Below, piece after piece: positions 59,146 through 64,000 of a stretch of 64,000 bases of DNA. Below the pieces are notes generated by a model. The model saw only the letters and a program-made list of their open reading frames with translations. It ran no database searches and had not been told where the DNA came from. The stretch's first letter is position 1; the number at the start of each line of letters is the position of its first letter. The stretch comes from Streptomyces sp. NBC_01214 (GTDB lineage Bacteria > Actinomycetota > Actinomycetes > Streptomycetales > Streptomycetaceae). A program made the translations under genes and the position numbers. Location of the stretch: the NCBI RefSeq assembly GCF_026340975.1, contig NZ_JAPEOS010000001.1:3133001-3197000 (forward strand), written 5' to 3'.

Positions 59146-59205
59146 TTGACAGTGCTTACTCGCCGGTAACAGACTGTGGTCTTCGCGTAGGTTACCGCTA
59201 GTAAC
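59146..59205 (+). promoter_or_regulatory. Acyl-CoA dehydrogenase promoter with two TetR-type operators
   Basis: TTGACA (59146-59151) is a perfect -35 box, with CAGACT (59170-59175) as a weak -10 at 18 bp spacing. Operator 1, TTACT-CGCC-GGTAA (59156-59169), lies between them. Operator 2, GTTAC-CGCTA-GTAAC (59191-59205), lies just downstream of the expected start site. The two share TTACTnGC(n)GGTAAC. Confidence 0.7.
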
Positions 59206-59240
59206 TTCCGCAGGGCCGAGTACAGACAGGTGGAGGGGAC

Positions 59241-60470
59241 ATGGCGGAGTTCACCATGGAGCTGAACGACGACCAGAAGCAGGTGCGGGACTGGATCCAC
59301 GGCTTCGCCGCCGATGTGATGCGCCCCGCCGCCGCGGAATGGGACGAGCGCGAAGAGACTCCCTGGCCCGTCATCCAGGAGGCCGCCAAGGTCGGCATCT
59401 ACTCGCTGGACTTCTACGCCCAGCAGTTCTTCGACCCGACGGGCCTCGGCATTCCGATGGCGATGGAGGAGCTCTTCTGGGGCGACGCGGGCATCGCGCT
59501 GTCCATCGTCGGCACCGGACTCGCGGCCATCGGCGTCGTCGCCAACGGCACCGAAGAGCAGATCGGCACGTGGATCCCGCAGATGTACGGGACCCCGGAC
59601 GACGTGAAGGTCGCCGCCTTCTGCTCCTCCGAGCCGGACGCCGGCTCCGACGTCGGCTCGATGCGCACCCGCGCGGTCTACGACCAGGCGAAGGACGAAT
59701 GGGTGCTGAACGGCACCAAGACCTGGGCGACGAACGGCGGCATCGCCAACGTCCACATCGTGGTCGCGGTCGTCGATCCCGCGCTGGGGACCAAGGGGCA
59801 CGCCTCCTTCATCGTCCCGCCGAACACCCCCGGACTGTCCCAGGGCCAGAAGTTCAAGAAGCACGGCATTCGCGCCTCGCACACCGCCGAGGTGGTGCTG
59901 GAAGACGTACGGATCCCCGGCTCCTGCCTGCTCGGCGGCAAGGAGAAGCTGGACGAGCGCCTCGCGCGGGCCCACGAGCGCGCCCGCAGCGGCGGCGGCG
60001 AGCGCGTGAAGAACGCGGCCATGGCCACCTTCGAGGCCTCCCGCCCGGCGGTCGGCGCGATGGCCGTCGGCACCGCGCGCGCCGCGTACGAGGTGGCCCT
60101 CGACTACGCGAAGACCCGTACCCAGTTCGGCCGCCCGATCATCGACAACCAGGGCGTGGCCTTCCAGCTCGCCGACATGCGGACGCAGATCGACGCGGCC
60201 CGGCTGCTGGTGTGGCGGGCGTCCTGGATGGCGGTGGCGGGCCGGCCGTTCGAGTCGGCGGAGGGCTCCATGTCGAAGCTCTTCGCGAGCGAGGTCGCCC
60301 AGAAGGTCACCGCCCAGGCGGTCCAGATCCTCGGCGGCAACGGCTTCACCCGCGAGTACCCGGTGGAGCGCATGCACCGGGACAGCGCCATCTACACGAT
60401 CTTCGAGGGCACCAGCGAGATCCAGCGCCTGGTGATCGCCCGCACGATCTCCGGCATGCCGATCCGCTAG
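59241..60470 (+). CDS. Acyl-CoA dehydrogenase
   Basis: The 409-aa flavoenzyme starts at ATG 59241 after GGAGGGGAC. The fold is complete: EPDAGSDVGSMRTRA (FAD/substrate loop), TWATNGGIANVHIVV, the C-terminal helix YAKTRTQFGRPIIDNQGVAF and the catalytic-base region FEGTSEIQRLVIAR (Glu near residue 389). It oxidises an acyl-CoA to the trans-2-enoyl-CoA in beta-oxidation or branched-chain catabolism. Its chain preference is not visible. It is regulated in all likelihood by the divergent TetR gene. Confidence 0.95.
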   Translation: MAEFTMELNDDQKQVRDWIHGFAADVMRPAAAEWDEREETPWPVIQEAAKVGIYSLDFYAQQFFDPTGLGIPMAMEELFWGDAGIALSIVGTGLAAIGVVANGTEEQIGTWIPQMYGTPDDVKVAAFCSSEPDAGSDVGSMRTRAVYDQAKDEWVLNGTKTWATNGGIANVHIVVAVVDPALGTKGHASFIVPPNTPGLSQGQKFKKHGIRASHTAEVVLEDVRIPGSCLLGGKEKLDERLARAHERARSGGGERVKNAAMATFEASRPAVGAMAVGTARAAYEVALDYAKTRTQFGRPIIDNQGVAFQLADMRTQIDAARLLVWRASWMAVAGRPFESAEGSMSKLFASEVAQKVTAQAVQILGGNGFTREYPVERMHRDSAIYTIFEGTSEIQRLVIARTISGMPIR

Positions 60471-60527
60471 GCGCTGGGCCTCGGCCGGGGGTGTGGGGTG
60501 CGGGGCCGATGCCCCGCACCCCGCACC

Positions 60528-61283
60528 TCAGCGCAGCCGGGTGAGGCAGAACGTGGTGAACTCGTCCCGGCCGTACTTCGGGTCGGAGACGTAGTCCGTC
60601 GGAGCGCAGCGCGCACCGGGTGTGTCCGGCCGTTCGGTGACCCGGTACTCGGCGCGGGGCGAGGCGCAGGACAGGACCTCCAGATCCTGGTCGGTCCAAC
60701 TGCCCTCGTTGCGCACGCACTGCCCCGAAGTCAGCTGCGGCTCGCCGGCCACCAGGCCGACCACCACGAGGGCCGGGACGGCCAGGAGGACGAGCAGGGC
60801 CGGCGTCAGCAGGAGCAGGAACGGGGCCCGGCGCCACAGCGGCTTGCCCGGATCGAGCGCGGGCCGGTAGCCGCCCGCCGGGGGAGCGAGCCTGCGGAAG
60901 GACGCCCGCGGGCCGAGGTTCATCAGCAGGGTCACGGGCGTGATGAAGACGGACAGCGGCCCCCACCAGCCCTGCCACAGGGTGTCCGAGGACATGCGGC
61001 GGTAGGTGGCGAGCCCGCAGTCGCGGCAGAACGGTCCGGGCAGGCTCAGGAACCGCATCAGCACGATCAGGCCCTGGTGGCCGCGTACGGTCGCGTGCGC
61101 GGCGGGCCAGGCCCCGCACAGGCGACAGCCGTAGCGGCCCGGCTCGGGGTGCGCGCCGTACGCGCCGTAGGGCTGCGGTCCGGCATGCCAGGGGCCGGCC
61201 TGGCCGCCCTGCTGCGGGACGGGCGCACCGTAGGGGTTGTACGGGCCCGCGCCCTGTTGCTGCGGCTGTGGCGGAGTGGCCAC
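60528..61283 (-). CDS. Membrane protein with zinc-ribbon-like cysteines and Q/P-rich N-terminus
   Basis: The 251-aa protein starts at ATG 61283. Residues 1-48 are Gln/Pro/Gly/Tyr-rich, like those of the protein at 2730-3770. Then CRLC (Cys53/56) and CRDC (Cys86/89) form a possible split zinc ribbon around RGHQGLIVLMRFLSLPGPF. Two hydrophobic regions follow (about 103-123 and 152-177) and a small C-terminal domain with three cysteines (GQCVRN; LSCASP; RCAPTD and FCLTRL). The last part resembles extracytoplasmic Streptomyces LppU-like domains. The function is unknown. Confidence 0.75.
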   Translation of the reverse strand: MATPPQPQQQGAGPYNPYGAPVPQQGGQAGPWHAGPQPYGAYGAHPEPGRYGCRLCGAWPAAHATVRGHQGLIVLMRFLSLPGPFCRDCGLATYRRMSSDTLWQGWWGPLSVFITPVTLLMNLGPRASFRRLAPPAGGYRPALDPGKPLWRRAPFLLLLTPALLVLLAVPALVVVGLVAGEPQLTSGQCVRNEGSWTDQDLEVLSCASPRAEYRVTERPDTPGARCAPTDYVSDPKYGRDEFTTFCLTRLR

Positions 61284-61355
61284 GGAAATCTCCTCGGTCG
61301 CTTCATGATCACCGGCGCGGTGATCACGGCACCCTACGCCCTGCCGGCCGCGCCC

Positions 61356-61793
61356 TCAGGTCCGCAGCAGCCGCACGAGGGCCCGGCCGAAGAGGAACCG
61401 GCCCGCCGCCGCGACCAGGGGGTCCAGGGCGCGGGGGAGGCCGCGCAGGCGCAGCTCCTCCCGCCAGTGGATCTCCGCGCCGCCCGTGTGCAGGGGGCGG
61501 ATCTCGATCTCCGCCCAGCCCGTCACCGACCGGCCGCGCTTCTCGAGTCGAACCAATCCCGACGAACCTTCGGTAGGGGGTCGCCATTCGACGACCTCCA
61601 TGCGATCGTCGAATGTGATCCTGCTCACGCCCGTCCGCGCCGTGAAGATCGTTCCGACGCGGGTCGGGGGCGGCGTCTCGATGATCGTCCGGGTGAGCGG
61701 GACCTGCGCGCCGTGGCCCTCCCAGTCCGTGAGCATCGGCCACGCTTCGACCGGTGGCAAAGACGTGCGGTGAACGATCCGGATAGCGGGCAT
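61356..61793 (-). CDS. SRPBCC family protein (START-like)
   Basis: The 145-aa protein (MPAIRIVHRTSLPPVEAWPML) begins with the SRPBCC N-terminal strand and helix. FDDRMEVVEWRPPTEG, GWAEIEIRPLHTGGAEIHWREE and the long C-terminal helix (ALDPLVAAAGRFLFGRAL) complete the hydrophobic-ligand fold. Family members bind lipids or polyketides, or act as cyclases. ATG 61814 is in frame and gives seven more residues; neither start has a clear ribosome site. It is divergent from the DUF5999 gene. Confidence 0.85.
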   Translation of the reverse strand: MPAIRIVHRTSLPPVEAWPMLTDWEGHGAQVPLTRTIIETPPPTRVGTIFTARTGVSRITFDDRMEVVEWRPPTEGSSGLVRLEKRGRSVTGWAEIEIRPLHTGGAEIHWREELRLRGLPRALDPLVAAAGRFLFGRALVRLLRT

Positions 61794-61948
61794 GAGCGCA
61801 TGGTAAGCGGGCATACACACCGTGAACTGGACGGCGAATACGGGTTCCGTCCGGGGGCGGCGATCAGTAATACTCACCGCCACCGTGGATCGCGGATTCG
61901 ACCGGGTGACCACCGGCGCTCCCGCCCCACTTCGCGAGGAGGTGCGCC

Positions 61949-62134
61949 ATGTGCTCCCACCAGCCACCCTGCCCTACTGCCGACAGCGCCGATCACGACG
62001 CCGCCCGCATCGTGGCCTCTCACCCTGAACAGGGCTGGAGCCTGCTGTGCAACGGGGTCGTGGTGTTCGACGACACCGGTGAACTGCTCCCCGACAGCCG
62101 CACGGTGGAACCCCGCCGCCCGGCCCTGGTCTGA
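61949..62134 (+). CDS. DUF5999 family protein
   Basis: The 61-aa protein starts at ATG 61949 after GAGGTGC: MCSHQPPCPTADSADHDAARIV, then HPEQGWSLLCNGVVVFDDTGELLPD. This is the Streptomyces-type DUF5999 pattern with an N-terminal CSHxPPC motif, where two cysteines and a histidine could bind a metal, and a third cysteine in LLCNG. The function is unknown. A 30-aa gene with its own ribosome site follows 13 bp later. Confidence 0.88.
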   Translation: MCSHQPPCPTADSADHDAARIVASHPEQGWSLLCNGVVVFDDTGELLPDSRTVEPRRPALV

Positions 62135-62147
62135 GCGAGGAGGCAGC

Positions 62148-62240
62148 ATGCGCCAGCAGCTGATCCGTAAGCCCGTCCCGAAGCCCGCCCCCCGAGACCT
62201 GGACCTGCGCACACCGTCGGGCAGACCCCTCCCGTACTGA
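62148..62240 (+). CDS. Candidate 30-aa small protein after DUF5999
   Basis: ATG 62148 follows AGGAGG with a 5-bp gap, the strongest ribosome site in the area. The product (MRQQLIRKPVPKPAPRDLDL and ten more residues) is basic and Pro-rich and ends in GRPLPY before TGA 62238-62240. It is in the same direction as the DUF5999 gene, 13 bp downstream. It has no hydrophobic segment. It may be an unstructured regulatory or RNA-binding peptide; a family is not recognised. Confidence 0.6.
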   Translation: MRQQLIRKPVPKPAPRDLDLRTPSGRPLPY

Positions 62241-62286
62241 CGGGAGCCCAGGATTTAGGCCGTACTCCAGCCCCACCGGCCGAGAC

Positions 62287-64000
62287 TCAGCCGGTGGGCG
62301 CAGCCGCGCCGCCCAGGAACGCCGCCTCGTAGGCGGCGTCCCCGATCGCCGCGCGGGCCTGCCGCTCGCCCTGGTCCCGCAGGGCCTTCAGCGAGGGGGA
62401 GCCCATCTGCGGCCGGCCCACCGTGCGCCACCAGGCGTGCGCGGTGCCGAGCAGCCGCGCCGCGAGTTCCCCGTCGCCCAGCCCGGCCACCGCCGCGGCC
62501 AGCAGGTCCAGGCCGAGCGCGATCCCGAAGCGGTCGCCGAGCAGCCGTTTCCCGGAGAGCATCGCCCGTACGTGCCGGGCGGCCTCCCCGTGGTCGCCCA
62601 GGCCCAGCGCCGCCACCGCCAGGATGTAGTCCGCGTACGCCCGCAGCCAGCGCTCGCCCAGCTCCGCGCAGGCCTCCCGCAGGGCCTGTGCCTCCTCGGT
62701 CGCCTCGTCGAAGCGCCGCAGGTCGCACAGGGAGTAGCTGGTGGCCAGCTTGCACAGCAGCCAGCCCGTGCCGCTGGTCCGCCCGCCGTGGCCCGCCCGG
62801 GCCCGGGGGCCGGCCAGGCGCAGGGCCCGTACGGGGTCACCGGGCATCAGGACGGACGCCGCCGCCAGGTAGGCCGCGCGCAGTTCCCGCTCGGGGTCCG
62901 CGAGCCGGGCCGCGTCGCGCGTGCACTCGTCGCCGAGTTGGCGCGCCGCGTCCATGTCGCCCTGGAGCAGCATGGTGAGTCCGAGGGCCCACACGGCCTG
63001 GTTGTACGCGGCCCCCGTGCGCGGAGCGGCCCGCAGGGCCCGTTCCAGGAAGCCGCGGCCCTCGTGCACGTGCCCGCACGCGAACCAGTAGAACCACAGG
63101 GCTCCGGCCATCTCCAGCGCCGCCGTCGGATCGGCGGCGATCAGGTGCTCCAGGGCGGTACGCAGCTGCGCGTGCTCGGCGGTGATCCTGCGGTACCAGT
63201 CCACCTGCCCCGGGCCCATCCACCCCCGCTCGGCGGCCTGGGAGAGCGCGGCGTACCAGTGGGCGTGCCGGTCGGTGACGATCTCCACCTCGCCGAGCTC
63301 GCCCAGCCAGTCCTGTCCGTACTCGCGGATCGTGTCCAGCATCCGGTAGCGGGTCCCGGTCCCGCGTTCCTCGATGCGCAGGACCACGGACTTGGCGGCG
63401 AGGCCCGCCAGTACGCGTTCCACCCGGGCGGCGGGCAGCGGCCCGCCCGAGCAGACGGCGCGCGCCGCGGCGATGTCGAAGTCGCCGGTGAAGACCGAGA
63501 GTCGGGCCCACAGCAGCCGTTCCAGCGGCTCGCACAGTTCGTGGCTCCAGCCGATCGTGGTCCGCATCGTCTGGTGTCGGCGCGGCAGTGCGGCCCGGGC
63601 GTCGGACAGCACCTCGAGGCGTTCGCCGATCCGCTCGGCCATGTGCTCCAGCGTCCACAACCGCAGCCGGGCGCCCGCGAGTTCCAGCGCGAGCGGGATG
63701 CCGTCCAGGCGCCGGCACACCTCGGCGGCCAGGGCGGTGCGCGCGGGGTCCGCGAAGACGGCCGCCGCCCGCGGGGTCGCGGCCAGGGCGCGGGCCCGGA
63801 AGAGCGTGAGGGCATCGCTGTCGGGCCCCTCGCAGGGCAGCGGTCGGACCTCTACGACCTCCTCGGTCGGCATGTCGAGCGGCTCGCGCGAGGTGACCAG
63901 GATCGTCAACCCGGGCGCGGACTGGAGGAGTTCGGCGACGAGATGGCGGCAGTCGGCCACCAGGTGCTCACAGGTGTCCAGGACCAGGAGCAGCTCCTTG
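62287..64000 (-). CDS. AfsR/NB-ARC-type regulator ATPase with TPR region (5' end outside window)
   Basis: The gene runs off the right edge; the visible 571 residues end at TGA 62287. The first residues read ELLLVLDTCEHLVADC, the Walker B block of AfsR/LuxR-type NB-ARC proteins (LVLDNCEHL in relatives), then ILVTSREPLD (sensor 1) and RLDGIPLALELAGARL (GxP motif). A winged-helix region is followed by an alpha-helical repeat domain (about residues 230-550, TPR-like). The upstream P-loop and the DNA-binding domain (BTAD/OmpR or other) are not seen, so the exact class is open. Many such proteins control secondary metabolism. Confidence 0.88.
   Translation of the reverse strand, partial: KELLLVLDTCEHLVADCRHLVAELLQSAPGLTILVTSREPLDMPTEEVVEVRPLPCEGPDSDALTLFRARALAATPRAAAVFADPARTALAAEVCRRLDGIPLALELAGARLRLWTLEHMAERIGERLEVLSDARAALPRRHQTMRTTIGWSHELCEPLERLLWARLSVFTGDFDIAAARAVCSGGPLPAARVERVLAGLAAKSVVLRIEERGTGTRYRMLDTIREYGQDWLGELGEVEIVTDRHAHWYAALSQAAERGWMGPGQVDWYRRITAEHAQLRTALEHLIAADPTAALEMAGALWFYWFACGHVHEGRGFLERALRAAPRTGAAYNQAVWALGLTMLLQGDMDAARQLGDECTRDAARLADPERELRAAYLAAASVLMPGDPVRALRLAGPRARAGHGGRTSGTGWLLCKLATSYSLCDLRRFDEATEEAQALREACAELGERWLRAYADYILAVAALGLGDHGEAARHVRAMLSGKRLLGDRFGIALGLDLLAAAVAGLGDGELAARLLGTAHAWWRTVGRPQMGSPSLKALRDQGERQARAAIGDAAYEAAFLGGAAAPTG

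Noticed and set aside
62287..64000. Secondary-metabolite gene cluster around the AfsR-like gene
   Set aside because: No PKS, NRPS, terpene or RiPP biosynthetic gene is present in the window. The regulator alone does not define a cluster.

Overview
This is a high-GC stretch of actinobacterial chromosome, almost certainly Streptomyces. The supporting signs are very strong third-position G/C bias, frequent GTG starts, many overlapping start/stop codons, twin-arginine signal peptides, Streptomyces-restricted families (DUF397 with a DUF5753 HTH protein, DUF5999), and the gene content and order. No rRNA, tRNA, IS element, prophage or CRISPR array was seen. It reads as conserved chromosome, not an island. 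From memory, the urease, biotin and pfkA neighbourhood resembles a core region of the S. coelicolor chromosome; this was not checked.

Layout. 1-9.2 kb holds a cut-off patatin-like lipase, a spermidine-synthase-like protein, an MFS exporter, a Q/P-rich membrane-anchored protein, a hotdog thioesterase, a solo VapB-like protein, a Tat/lipoprotein GH3 glycosidase, a DedA protein overlapping an ankyrin protein, and a gamma-carbonic anhydrase. 9.3-14.1 kb has an acetyltransferase, a divergent EamA transporter/XRE-cupin regulator pair, a CoA-binding protein, two unknowns and a YigZ protein. 14.2-18.4 kb is sbcD-sbcC (DNA end processing). 18.3-25.9 kb has an Lrp regulator divergent from a rhodanese, a DUF885 protein, an ACT-GNAT membrane protein, PhoD phosphatase and an alpha/beta hydrolase. 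26-32.4 kb is regulatory: GntR, ROK, a two-component system and a divergent ABC exporter. 32.4-37.7 kb carries mug-purB, an SGNH hydrolase and two CBS/DUF21 membrane proteins. 38.5-43.1 kb is the biotin locus bioB-bioA-bioD with divergent bioF. 43.2-45 kb is a WhiJ-like triad (DUF397, DUF5753-HTH, ATPase). 45.8-50.4 kb is the urease operon ureABCFGD. 50.5-59 kb has a TAP-type peptidase, PlsC, CtaG, pfkA, the lipid II amidation pair gatD/murT, def and a TetR regulator. 59.2-64 kb has an acyl-CoA dehydrogenase, small Streptomyces proteins and a truncated AfsR/NB-ARC-type regulator.

The most interesting unexplained signals are regulatory DNA, not unknown enzymes. Several divergent pairs carry strong palindromes: a DasR-like operator over the GntR promoter, a perfect 24-bp palindrome beside the two-component/ABC pair, paired GGGGAWTCCCC sites beside the Lrp gene, two operators around the acyl-CoA dehydrogenase promoter, and a GlnR-like half-site array before urease. 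There are also micro-ORFs (25 and 30 aa), a probable CTG start overlapping a stop codon (mug), a cysteine-rich tail on BioB, a Met/His-rich N-terminus on CtaG, and a family of structured intergenic repeats. No clearly new multi-gene system was found; the best system-level candidate is the WhiJ-like triad. All functions are inferred from reading the sequence; no database search was run.
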